From Lacticaseibacillus manihotivorans DSM 13343 = JCM 12514 (lineage in GTDB: Bacteria; Bacillota; Bacilli; Lactobacillales; Lactobacillaceae), in assembly GCF_001435035.1 (NCBI RefSeq), contig NZ_AZEU01000292.1, forward strand, positions 1 through 48,501: 48,501 nt of DNA, in the 5' to 3' direction. The notes below the pieces were generated by a model, which saw nothing but the letters and a program-made list of their open reading frames with translations, searched no databases and was not told the DNA's origin. How positions within the stretch are numbered: position 1 is the stretch's first letter; each line of letters opens with the position of its first letter. Positions 25,479 to 34,339 of the stretch are shown here, in pieces. Made by a program: the position numbers and the translations under genes.

Positions 25479-26135
25479 ATGGCAGAAACGATCATTCCAA
25501 AAGCGACCGCAAAACGTCTACCCTTATATTACCGGTATTTGACGTTTTTAGCGAATTCAGGTACCACCAAAGTCAGCTCGACTGAGTTGTCTGAAGCGGT
25601 GAAGGTAGACAGCGCCACGATTCGCCGTGACTTTTCATATTTTGGCGCGTTAGGCAAACGCGGTTATGGCTATGATGTCCAGTCATTGATCACCTTCTTC
25701 AAAAAGATCTTGAACCAAGACCGATTGACTAACGTCGCATTAGTCGGGGTTGGGAATCTCGGCCACGCTTTATTGAACTACAACTTCCGCCAAGCCAACA
25801 ATATTCGGATTTCCGCTGGTTTTGATGTGAACCCTGAAATCGCCGGCACCATTCAAAGTAGCGTGCCGATTTATCCGATGACGGAATTGGTCAAGCAACT
25901 CAAAGAACAACAAATTGAAATCGTGATCTTGACCGTGCCAACGGATGCGGCCCAAGCCATCACCGATGAATTGGTAAAAGCTGGCATCAAAGGCATCATG
26001 AACTTTACACCACTGCGGATTTCCGTGCCAAACTATGTTCGAGTGCAAAATGTCGATTTGGCCACAGAATTGCAAACCTTAATTTATTTCTTGGAACATT
26101 ACGGACCAACGTTACAAGAAACAGACGAACAATAA
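25479..26135 (+). CDS. rex: Redox-sensing transcriptional repressor Rex
   Basis: A 218-residue Rex. The N-terminal winged helix has [23 protein letters not shown] (about residues 36-58), with the DNA-recognition helix. The Rossmann domain has [16 protein letters not shown] (about 85-100) and binds NADH, which releases Rex from DNA. In homologues it represses alcohol and lactate fermentation genes when NADH/NAD+ is low, so adhE at 45586 is a plausible target. I start at ATG 25479 after AGGAGG; a longer frame from 25353 runs through the promoter. A terminator follows. Confidence 0.95.
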   Translation: MAETIIPKATAKRLPLYYRYLTFLANSGTTKVSSTELSEAVKVDSATIRRDFSYFGALGKRGYGYDVQSLITFFKKILNQDRLTNVALVGVGNLGHALLNYNFRQANNIRISAGFDVNPEIAGTIQSSVPIYPMTELVKQLKEQQIEIVILTVPTDAAQAITDELVKAGIKGIMNFTPLRISVPNYVRVQNVDLATELQTLIYFLEHYGPTLQETDEQ

Positions 26136-26139
26136 TCGT

Positions 26140-26187
26140 CAAGTCAGTGACTGACCACCAATTGTGGTTGGATCGCTGGCTTTTTTG
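26140..26187 (+). terminator. rex terminator
   Basis: AAGTCAGTGACTGACCACCA pairs imperfectly with a complementary stretch ending CGCTGGCTT, followed by six Ts. Confidence 0.75.
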
Positions 26188-26425
26188 ATAATATCACTTG
26201 CTGGTGTAAGAATGAGCAAACAAAATAGGCTAATTGTGCAGGAATTTTAACAGTCCCGACAAGCTGTGGGGTGAGTCCTCGTTTTGTGCAACCGAATTTA
26301 GTGGGCGATGATGAGTAGTACAGAAAACGCAATGTTGTATTAAGTAACATTGATTCTCGAACATCGTCGGCGCAAGAAATCGCGAATTGAGATGATCGCC
26401 AAGTAACGATTCACAAACTTAGGGA
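26188..26425. other. Gene-free spacer between rex and the LCP gene
   Basis: No coding sequence is supported. The stretch contains short GC-rich pieces (around 26255-26325) in AT-rich DNA and ends at the perfect terminator stem at 26426. A small RNA is possible but no promoter is convincing. Confidence 0.35.
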
Positions 26426-26468
26426 ATCAAAAGAGCCAAGCGCAACCGTTGCGCTTGGCTCTTTTGAT
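26426..26468. terminator. Strong bidirectional terminator after the LCP gene
   Basis: A perfect 20-bp stem (26426-26445 with 26449-26468), GC-rich in the centre and with A and T runs at both ends. For the minus-strand LCP gene it follows the stop by about 8 bases. Confidence 0.9.
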
Positions 26469-26476
26469 CAGGATCG

Positions 26477-27553
26477 TTAAAGATCTGGATTGTAAATCGT
26501 ATAGGTTTGATCGGCGGTCGAGGTCCAAGAGAAGCCGCTGTTAGCCGCATTTTCTTTGACGTTTTCGTTGTTGATGGTTTCAGACTTTAAGCCAAGGGCG
26601 GCGCGGAGCTCATCGGAGACTTTTTGCATGGCATCTGTTGACGGGATCTGATAATCCAAATAAGTGTCATACAAACTTGAATACACGCCAGCGGATTGGC
26701 CTTGTAAGGTACCAGTTGAAACGTTTTTAGCGGCAGAGCGGTAGTTGAGGAAAATGCTTTGCATATCGCTGAAGGTCAAGTTGGTTTGAATATTGGAAGA
26801 AACCGTATCTAACAGCTTCGTGAAGTGTGACAAACTGCTAAACGAAACTGCCTTTTTCAAAATCGCCTTGATCACTTGTTGCTGGCGCTTTTGGCGACCG
26901 TAATCACCTTGCGGATCTTCGTGGCGCATGCGGGCGTAAGCCAAGGCCCATTCGCCATTCAAGTGCATTTTACCTTTAACGAAGTGTTTGTTGTTGGAAT
27001 GGGAATCATAATATGAAAATGGCACATTCACATCGACGCCGCCGACGTCATCAACCACTTTCTCCAAACCACCCATGTTAATGGTGAGATAGTACTTGAT
27101 CGGGACGTTCACTAATTTAGATACCGTGTTGATGGCCATGTCTGAGCCGCCGACATTGTACGCTGCATTGATTTTTTGCATGTTGAATGATTTGGTACCG
27201 ATCAACTGCGCCACGGTGTCGCGGGGAATCGAAATCAACTTGGTGGTATGTTTTTGCGGATTGACCACGGCGACGATCATGGTATCGGAATTCCCTTTAT
27301 AAGTCCGACCTAACGCGCCGGTATCGACCCCGAGCAATAGTGCGGCAAAAGGCTTCTTATTGGAAATGTCTGTGGACACCTTCTGGGTTTTTAAACCAGA
27401 GTAGGTGCTATCGATGGCATACTTGGCTTGACTATAGAGCCTTAAGCCATAAGCCCCAGCAGAAAACAGTGCCACCGTGATGACGAGCCACAGCCATTTG
27501 ACCCAAGGCTTAGTTGAATGAGGTTGTTGCCGGCGAGAACTACGCGTTTGCAT
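26477..27553 (-). CDS. LytR-CpsA-Psr (LCP) family cell-wall ligase
   Basis: A 358-residue membrane-anchored protein. It has a short basic cytoplasmic tail, one membrane helix (about residues 20-40) and an external LCP domain. The motifs are LLLGVDTGALGR, SDTMIVAVVNP, LISIPRDT (about residue 105), VDDVGGVDVNVPF and YARMRHEDPQGDYGRQKRQQ, with the Arg and Asp residues that bind lipid pyrophosphate and Mg2+. LCP enzymes attach teichoic acids or polysaccharides to peptidoglycan. I start at ATG 27553 (GGAGG 6 bases upstream), as the frame before it lies in the groES control region. Confidence 0.93.
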   Translation of the reverse strand: MQTRSSRRQQPHSTKPWVKWLWLVITVALFSAGAYGLRLYSQAKYAIDSTYSGLKTQKVSTDISNKKPFAALLLGVDTGALGRTYKGNSDTMIVAVVNPQKHTTKLISIPRDTVAQLIGTKSFNMQKINAAYNVGGSDMAINTVSKLVNVPIKYYLTINMGGLEKVVDDVGGVDVNVPFSYYDSHSNNKHFVKGKMHLNGEWALAYARMRHEDPQGDYGRQKRQQQVIKAILKKAVSFSSLSHFTKLLDTVSSNIQTNLTFSDMQSIFLNYRSAAKNVSTGTLQGQSAGVYSSLYDTYLDYQIPSTDAMQKVSDELRAALGLKSETINNENVKENAANSGFSWTSTADQTYTIYNPDL

Positions 27554-27639
27554 GGTCGGCCTCCTTTGTATTAGCACTAGTGTACCGCGACTTGCCAGTT
27601 CAATGAAAGTACTCGGCTGTTTTTTAAGAAAATTGAAAA

Positions 27640-27666
27640 TTAGCACTCTCGAGGGAAGATTGCTAC
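27640..27666. promoter_or_regulatory. Degenerate CIRCE element
   Basis: TTAGCACTC, nine bases, then GATTGCTAC. This matches 16 of 18 arm positions of the HrcA operator (TTAGCACTC-N9-GAGTGCTAA). It lies upstream of the groES -35 box and could also affect the divergent LCP gene. Confidence 0.6.
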
Positions 27667-27673
27667 AAAACAC

Positions 27674-27702
27674 TTGCATTCTAACTTAAAACTAGTTATA
27701 GT
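27674..27702 (+). promoter_or_regulatory. groESL promoter
   Basis: TTGCAT (27674-27679) and TATAGT (27697-27702) are separated by 17 bases, between two CIRCE-like sites. Confidence 0.75.
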
Positions 27703-27713
27703 AGCAGTTGTGG

Positions 27714-27740
27714 TTAGCACTTAGGAATGTAGAGTGCTAA
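27714..27740. promoter_or_regulatory. CIRCE operator of groESL
   Basis: TTAGCACTT-N9-GAGTGCTAA matches the HrcA operator consensus at 17 of 18 arm positions. It spans the expected transcription start, so HrcA binding would block initiation until heat stress inactivates the repressor. Confidence 0.93.
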
Positions 27741-27776
27741 ATAAATAATAAAACAAATGTTTATGGAGGGATTGCC

Positions 27777-28061
27777 TTGTTAAAGCCATTAGGAGATCGC
27801 GTCATCGTTCAAGTTGTTGAAGAAGAAGAACAGACTGTTGGTGGGATCGTGTTAGCCAACAACGCTAAAGAAAAGCCTCAATCCGGTAAGGTCGTTGCTG
27901 TCGGTGCAGGCGAACGCACGCCAGAAGGCAAAGTCTTAGCCCCTAGCGTCAAAGTCGGCGATGTCGTGGTTTATGACAAGTATGCAGGTTCTGAAGTGAA
28001 GAACAACGGTGAAAAGTATCTGGTCTTGCACGAAAAAGACTTGATGGCTATCGTTGACTAA
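27777..28061 (+). CDS. groES: Co-chaperonin GroES
   Basis: A 94-residue Gro[34 protein letters not shown] includes the mobile loop (GGIVL) that docks on GroEL, and the C-terminal beta-barrel has [12 protein letters not shown]. It caps the GroEL folding chamber in the cytosol. The start is TTG after GGAGGG. First gene of the CIRCE-controlled operon. Confidence 0.97.
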   Translation: MLKPLGDRVIVQVVEEEEQTVGGIVLANNAKEKPQSGKVVAVGAGERTPEGKVLAPSVKVGDVVVYDKYAGSEVKNNGEKYLVLHEKDLMAIVD

Positions 28062-28094
28062 AACTTTTTTGATCAAAAATATTCTATGAGGTGA

Positions 28095-29729
<1,635 letters not shown>

Positions 29730-29760
29730 TTCAACCCGATTTCATGATCAGGTAAAAAAT

Positions 29761-29805
29761 AATCCGGTGTCATCTGAAAATTTCAGGTGATACCGGATTT
29801 TTTTG
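29761..29805 (+). terminator. groESL terminator
   Basis: Arms 29761-29779 and 29781-29799 (AATCCGGT and ACCGGATT at the ends) form a long stem with few mismatches, followed by a T run. Confidence 0.9.
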
Positions 29806-30618
29806 TGGTGAATAAGCGGTGTTATTTTTAAAGTGGTGATTCATTGAATATCTGGCGAGAAAATTTATTTATTTATTTATTTCAAGTGAGGCCAGCTGCT
29901 TCTCATTGAATGCTGCTGGATAAAATTTGCAGTTTGCTAGTGCTGATCAGTATTTGGACACAACAAATCCACGAAACAGGGAACCATTTCGCGGATCTGT
30001 GGCTTTAACGCCAATTCAATTACGCTCATGCAGTTCAAAATATTCAAGTGCGTGTCTGCGCCACCGCCGCTTCTTAGGCTTTGGCCGCTTTCGGGACGAC
30101 TCGATCATGCATGATCTTTTGTCCACAGGCGTCACTTGCTGCTTGTGTTACCACAAGGCAAATCGTCCATTCACACCTGGTATGAGTCCGAGAGGGGACC
30201 CTTATGTGCCGGCACGACTGATGCTGAGACCCACGGCCAAGGATCTGGTCATGTGGATCGATCTCACTCGGGTTTGCGGGGAACTGCCCCCCGTTGCGAA
30301 GTAGTACTGGTGACGTGCGCTAAGCCACCCCTTCCTCCTAGTTAACGCTTACAGATTACCACCTGAAAAATCACAAGTCCAGCTTTTTATTGTAAAGGTT
30401 TTGTATCGTGACACTTAATATTATTCCTAAATAAACTGAAATAATGCTGTCATATGTTATATTGGTATATTTAATTTCACAGTTTGAAGGTCAGGCAGCA
30501 TTTTATCACCCAAATGATGACACTAAGCTGAGTAAAAAGGCGTTTTGTTTGCGCTGACAAGGCGATCGGGTGTATATTGTCGGCATACCAACGAATTGTT
30601 GGATAGGAGGAAGGCATC
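29806..30618. other. Gene-free region with GC-rich structured core
   Basis: No protein gene is supported in 813 bases. The left flank is AT-rich with a TTTA tandem repeat (29862-29880). From about 29960 to 30340 the DNA is clearly GC-richer and full of hairpins: ATCCACGAAA with TTTCGCGGAT (about 29967-29997), the perfect palindrome GATCATGCATGATC (30103-30116), CTTGTG/CACAAG (30142-30157), and a stem around GAGTCC/GGGACC (30184-30201). The right flank (30360-30480) is AT-rich again. This profile suggests a structured RNA gene, but it is not an rRNA, tRNA, tmRNA or RNase P RNA that I can recognise. Confidence 0.5.
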
Positions 30619-30891
30619 ATGTTCAAACACCATAAACCAGATATTCAAGTGCTCGCTGCGTTAACTGCCGCGGTTTCGGTGACCAAAGCTTGGCCGGATG
30701 TCCAACAACTTTTGGTGAATTTCACCAAAGAGTATCAACAAGGCAAAGTCTCACCGATCGGCATCGGTGTTTTTTCCCGGCGCATTTCGCATGTGATCTA
30801 CACGCGCGATTATCAAGTGCCCACTGAGCTGTTGACATTGTTGTCATTGCTCAACCAATCCGAAAGCCCTGCAGATCCCAGTTGGTCGTAG
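30619..30891 (+). CDS. Small helical protein, possibly bacteriocin-immunity-like
   Basis: A 90-residue protein, predicted all-helical, with no signal peptide or membrane segment. The region VQQLLVNFTKEYQQGKV...VFSRRISHVIYTRDYQVPTELLTLL loosely resembles the four-helix immunity proteins of class II bacteriocins (EntA_Immun type). No bacteriocin precursor or transporter adjoins it, so the call is tentative. AGGAGGAAGG precedes the ATG, and a small palindrome (CCAAC/GTTGG, about 30589-30603) sits just upstream of that site. The gene at 30926 follows in the same direction. Confidence 0.55.
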   Translation: MFKHHKPDIQVLAALTAAVSVTKAWPDVQQLLVNFTKEYQQGKVSPIGIGVFSRRISHVIYTRDYQVPTELLTLLSLLNQSESPADPSWS

Positions 30892-30925
30892 GGTTGTGCT
30901 ACAATTATTTTAAAGGAGTGATTCG

Positions 30926-31282
30926 ATGAAACTGATTGAAAACCCAATTCGCTTGAATGCGAGTTTGCACAAGATGTTGCCATATACCATGCGCTACTTA
31001 TTCGGACAACATAACGGTACTGTCAAAACGTTCCGGTTGTACACATTAGGTTCCGTGCATGTGCATTATGTGGAAGGCTTCAACAAAACTGATGTGATCT
31101 TGACGCAAGAAACGCGCCAAATCAAACAAGCTGAAATTGATTTTATCGTCGACAAGTTGTTCACGCCAGAACAAAAGGCCCAACTCAAAATCGACGATGA
31201 GGCCAAAGCCACAGTTGAAGCCAGCGCGAAGCGGAAATTGCCATTCAAAGACATCGTGATCATTGAATTGGCCAACGCGTAA
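30926..31282 (+). CDS. Conserved hypothetical protein, DUF1827-like
   Basis: A 118-residue cytosolic protein with a mixed alpha/beta pattern: an N-terminal beta region (VKTFRLYTLGSVHVHYVEGF), then a helix and charged C-terminal half, ending FKDIVIIELANA. It resembles the DUF1827 family of lactic acid bacteria, of unknown function; I am not certain of that match. AAAGGAG precedes the ATG. It lies 34 bases after the previous small gene, so the two may share a transcript. A weak terminator and a direct repeat follow. Confidence 0.6.
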   Translation: MKLIENPIRLNASLHKMLPYTMRYLFGQHNGTVKTFRLYTLGSVHVHYVEGFNKTDVILTQETRQIKQAEIDFIVDKLFTPEQKAQLKIDDEAKATVEASAKRKLPFKDIVIIELANA

Positions 31283-31319
31283 CCGCAAAATAATCCCGTC
31301 GAACCAACCTTGTTGGGGA

Positions 31320-31363
31320 GCAGGATTTTTTTGCGCACGCAGTAAGCAGGATTTTTTTGCGCA
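31320..31363 (+). repeat. 18-nt direct repeat pair
   Basis: GCAGGATTTTTTTGCGCA occurs at 31320-31337 and again at 31346-31363, 8 bases apart. The first copy contains the T run of a terminator-like hairpin (ACCAAC/GTTGG, 31302-31316) after the gene at 30926, so the repeat may have arisen by slippage. Confidence 0.8.
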
Positions 31364-31364
31364 G

Positions 31365-31558
31365 TGAGCCATTTGAAATTAGGACTCCAGCCGGTTGGCG
31401 CTGCGTGGAGAGGGTCCTCGGCCGAGCTAACTTTTAACATTCGCTACGCTCATATTAAAAGTGGATCTCGACCTGCGGAATTCTGTAAGCGACAAGTCGC
31501 TAACAGAATTCTCACCACGTATCACCAACCGGCTTCCATCCCAATTTCAAATGACCGC
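31365..31558 (-). repeat. Family A element, copy A4 (reverse orientation)
   Basis: The outer arms are CATTTGAAATTAGGAC (31370-31385) and ATCCCAATTTCAAATG (31538-31553). Relative to A1-A3 it is inverted: the conserved-loop hairpin comes first (ACTTTTAACA...ATTAAAAGT with a TTCGCTACGCTC loop, about 31430-31461), then GTGGATCT, then the variable hairpin GAATTCTGT...ACAGAATTC (about 31478-31511). Both hairpin stems differ in sequence from the other copies but stay paired. It lies between the gene at 30926 and kimA. Confidence 0.85.
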
Positions 31559-31790
31559 ACACTGTTCTGGCTCTTGTCACGCAACTGGTGGTGAGTAGCG
31601 ATTTATCTCACCGACACCAAATGGCGACTTTCTGAAATTCCTCAGGGTCGGCCGCGAATTAATCAGTAATTTATCATTTTAAAAGCTTGTCAGATCAGGA
31701 TTTTAGATTGTGCACAAAGTCTTTGTAGCTTTTCAGAAACTGGTGCGCTAGAATAGCTTCTGTTTGATTTTTTGAAAATGGAGAAACGAC

Positions 31791-33626
31791 ATGTCTCATT
31801 TAAAACGCTTCTTAGTGGGGAAACCCCTTAAGTCCAACGAAGAAGGTGGCCAAAAGCTTGGTAAGTTCAAAGCTTTAGCCATGCTTTCTAGCGACGCTTT
31901 GTCTTCTGTGGCGTACGGGACCGAACAAATTGTTTTGGTCTTGACCACGTTATCAGCAGCAGCGATTTGGTATTCCTTGCCGATCGCAGCATTCGTGTTG
32001 ATCTTGCTATTGGCGTTGACGTTATCTTATCGCCAAATCATTCATGCCTACCCATCAGGTGGTGGGGCATACGTGGTCGCTTCTGAAAACCTCGGGCAAA
32101 ATGCCGGCCTCGCTGCTGGTGGGTCGCTGTTGATCGACTATATGTTGACCGTGGCGGTGTCCACATCTGCTGGGGCGGAAGCCATTACGTCAGCCATTCC
32201 AGCTTTATATGGCCATCAAGTGGCGATTTCCATCGTGATCATCATTGTCTTAGCCTTGATGAACTTGCGGGGGATGAGTGAATCAGCGAACTTCTTAATG
32301 ATTCCGGTTTACTTATTCGTCGTATCCATCACGGCGATGATCGTATGGGGCTTTTATCAGATCCTCACCGGCCAAATTCCATTCCATGCCACCCAAGTTG
32401 TCGGCGGCGTGGTGCCTGGAATTTCAGCAGCATTGATCTTCCGCGCGTTTTCTAGTGGGTCCAGTTCCTTAACTGGGGTCGAAGCGATTTCCAATGCGGT
32501 GCCATTTTTCAAAAAGCCACGCGAACACAACGCGGCTTCCACGTTAGCCATCATGGCGGCCATCTTAGGCTTCTTCTTTGCCGGCATCACCTTCTTAAAC
32601 TACTGGTACGGCATTGTCCCAGTCGCTAAAGTGACCGTTTTATCCCAAGTCGCAGCTAAAACGTTCGGTAACGGCGGCATCATGTATTATGTGATCCAGT
32701 TTGCCACTGCATTGATCTTAGCCGTTGCCGCCAACACTGGTTTCTCTGCTTTCCCAGTGCTTGCTTATAACTTAGCCAAAGATAAATACTTGCCACACAT
32801 GTATATGGATCGTGGGGACCGTTTGGGCTATTCCAACGGGATTTTGACCTTAGCCATCGGTTCCGGTTTGTTGATCACCTTGTTCCAAGGCTCAACAGAA
32901 CGCCTAATTCCACTGTATGCGGTCGGCGTGTTCATTCCGTTTACCTTGTCGCAATCCGGCATGATCCGGCACTGGTGGAAACGCCACACGACTGAAAAAG
33001 GTTGGATCGGCAAATCCATCGCCAACTTCTCTGGGGCGTTGATCTCTTTTGCCATCTTGGTGATTTTGTTTGTTTACCGCTTGCCTGACATTTGGCCATT
33101 TTTCATTATCATGCCATTGTTGATCGTGGTGTTCTGGAAAATTCATACCCATTATCAAATGGTCGCTGCCCAATTGCGGCTGCCTGAAGAAGTGGCGAAG
33201 CATGAATACTCCGGTTCAACGGTGATCGTCTTAGTCGGCAACGTGACGCGCGTTACCCGTGGCGCGCTGAATTACGCACAAACCATCGGGGATTACGTGA
33301 TCGCGATGCACGTATCCATGGATGAAAATCCCAACAAGGAACACGAAACGCAAGATGAATTCAAGCGCGACTTCCCAGATGTGCGGTTCGTCGATGTGCA
33401 TTCGTCATACCGCTCGATCACCGGACCAACCATTCGCTTTGTGGACATCATCGCCAAAAATGCCGCCAAGCGTAACTTCACCACGACAGTATTGATTCCA
33501 CAATTCGTGCCGAAGAAACCTTGGCAAAACATTTTGCATAACCAAACCAATGTGCGTTTGCGCACGGCGTTTGCTTCTCGCGAAAATGTCATCATTGCCA
33601 CTTACAGTTACCATTTGAAACGCTAA
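31791..33626 (+). CDS. kimA: KimA-type potassium importer (APC superfamily)
   Basis: A 611-residue membrane protein. The N-terminal RFLVGKPLKS and LKALAMLSSDALSSVAYGTEQ-like regions, the 12 predicted helices to about residue 450, and the cytosolic C-terminal domain of about 150 residues (with HSSYRS and LHNQT) match B. subtilis KimA (YdaO) throughout, as I recall that sequence. KimA is a proton-coupled K+ importer inhibited by c-di-AMP through its C-terminal domain. I see no c-di-AMP riboswitch upstream. GGAG precedes the ATG. It was formerly annotated as an amino acid permease. Confidence 0.88.
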   Translation: MSHLKRFLVGKPLKSNEEGGQKLGKFKALAMLSSDALSSVAYGTEQIVLVLTTLSAAAIWYSLPIAAFVLILLLALTLSYRQIIHAYPSGGGAYVVASENLGQNAGLAAGGSLLIDYMLTVAVSTSAGAEAITSAIPALYGHQVAISIVIIIVLALMNLRGMSESANFLMIPVYLFVVSITAMIVWGFYQILTGQIPFHATQVVGGVVPGISAALIFRAFSSGSSSLTGVEAISNAVPFFKKPREHNAASTLAIMAAILGFFFAGITFLNYWYGIVPVAKVTVLSQVAAKTFGNGGIMYYVIQFATALILAVAANTGFSAFPVLAYNLAKDKYLPHMYMDRGDRLGYSNGILTLAIGSGLLITLFQGSTERLIPLYAVGVFIPFTLSQSGMIRHWWKRHTTEKGWIGKSIANFSGALISFAILVILFVYRLPDIWPFFIIMPLLIVVFWKIHTHYQMVAAQLRLPEEVAKHEYSGSTVIVLVGNVTRVTRGALNYAQTIGDYVIAMHVSMDENPNKEHETQDEFKRDFPDVRFVDVHSSYRSITGPTIRFVDIIAKNAAKRNFTTTVLIPQFVPKKPWQNILHNQTNVRLRTAFASRENVIIATYSYHLKR

Positions 33627-33635
33627 TTCACCAAG

Positions 33636-33667
33636 CGCCTGCCGAAATTTCTCGGCAGGCGTTTTTT
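33636..33667 (+). terminator. kimA terminator
   Basis: CGCCTGCCGA (33636-33645) pairs with TCGGCAGGCG (33652-33661) and is followed by six Ts. Confidence 0.9.
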
Positions 33668-33676
33668 GGCAACTTG

Positions 33677-33945
33677 CCGAAAATCGGTGGCGTCGATGAT
33701 TAGGCATCACTCCGGTGAACTGGACAAGTTTTCGTGCGGCCGGTTGCAGCTCTCAAACAAAGCCCGTTTGAGGAGCTTCCACCTAAAAAATGAATCGAAG
33801 AAAACCACTTCGTTTCATTTTTTGCCGGTAAAATCCGCGCGAATCGCCACAAACCGGCGTTTCACTTGATTTTACTACCACAGAAAATTGTCCAGTTCAC
33901 CTCCGTGCTACCTGACCATCTCCACACACATATTTTCTCGGTTGA
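33677..33945 (+). repeat. Family B multi-branched palindromic element, copy B2
   Basis: Same architecture as B1. Arms GGTGAACTGGACAA (33714-33727) and TTGTCCAGTTCACC (33888-33901) are perfect. The three inner hairpins are GCTCTCAAAC (33749-33758) with GTTTGAGGAGC (33766-33776), AAAAAATGAA (33785-33794) with TTCATTTTTT (33814-33823), and GTAAAATC (33828-33835) with GATTTTAC (33868-33875). The unpaired blocks GTGCGGCCGG, TTTGCCGGT and ACTACCACAG are shared with B1. It starts right after the kimA terminator. Confidence 0.85.
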
Positions 33946-34063
33946 TATGACCAACTTATTGATCAAATACGCTCATGTTGAGGTGTCACTGATTTTTTCC
34001 GAATGTACCTCAATGTTGAAATCGCGCGTTTCGTCGCCATTAGATGTTAGTGGCCTAACAGAG

Positions 34064-34254
34064 TGGAAGTGATTTGAAATTGGGACAGAAGCGGGTCGTT
34101 GCGCCACAGTGAGATTTCCGTTGGCGGCTTGCCGCTTACGGAAAGCCGCAGGGGAAGATCCACTCGATTCGGGAGCATAGCGAGTGAATCAAGTTAGCTT
34201 CCCCGAGGACCCTCACTATGGCGCGGCGATCTGCTGGAGTCCCAATTTCAAATC
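34064..34254 (+). repeat. Family A element, copy A2
   Basis: Perfect 16-base outer arms GATTTGAAATTGGGAC (34071-34086) and GTCCCAATTTCAAATC (34239-34254). The inner variable hairpin is TTTCCGT...TTACGGAAA (about 34115-34144). The second hairpin is ACTCGATTC...GAATCAAGT (about 34162-34194) with the GAGCATAGCGAG loop. It follows B2 by about 120 bases, in the same order and orientation as B1-A1, and lies upstream of mutS. Confidence 0.88.
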
Positions 34255-34302
34255 GCCAGTTGCCTGCGATCACGAGGTCATGCGCAGATCTTGCAATAAT
34301 GC

Positions 34303-34308
34303 TACAAT
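34303..34308 (+). promoter_or_regulatory. -10 box of mutSL
   Basis: TACAAT lies 31 bases before the mutS ATG and just downstream of repeat A2. No clear -35 is seen. Confidence 0.4.
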
Positions 34309-34339
34309 AGATGCAGATATTTTAAGGATGGGTGAAAGC

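Noticed and set aside
29927-30345. Two overlapping frames of 125 and 69 codons in the groEL downstream gap
   Set aside because: They lack ribosome binding sites, are rich in Cys, Arg and Pro, and coincide with the hairpin-dense core. A structured RNA explains the composition better.
31283-31790. c-di-AMP (ydaO) riboswitch before kimA
   Set aside because: The conserved core of that class is not visible. The gap is accounted for by a direct repeat, element A4 and AT-rich DNA.
34184-34339. N-terminal extension of mutS by 52 codons
   Set aside because: The extension is translated repeat A2. Similar peptides ([11 protein letters not shown] and MTQVSSDSDPH) arise from A3 and A1, which shows they come from the repeat and not from protein selection.
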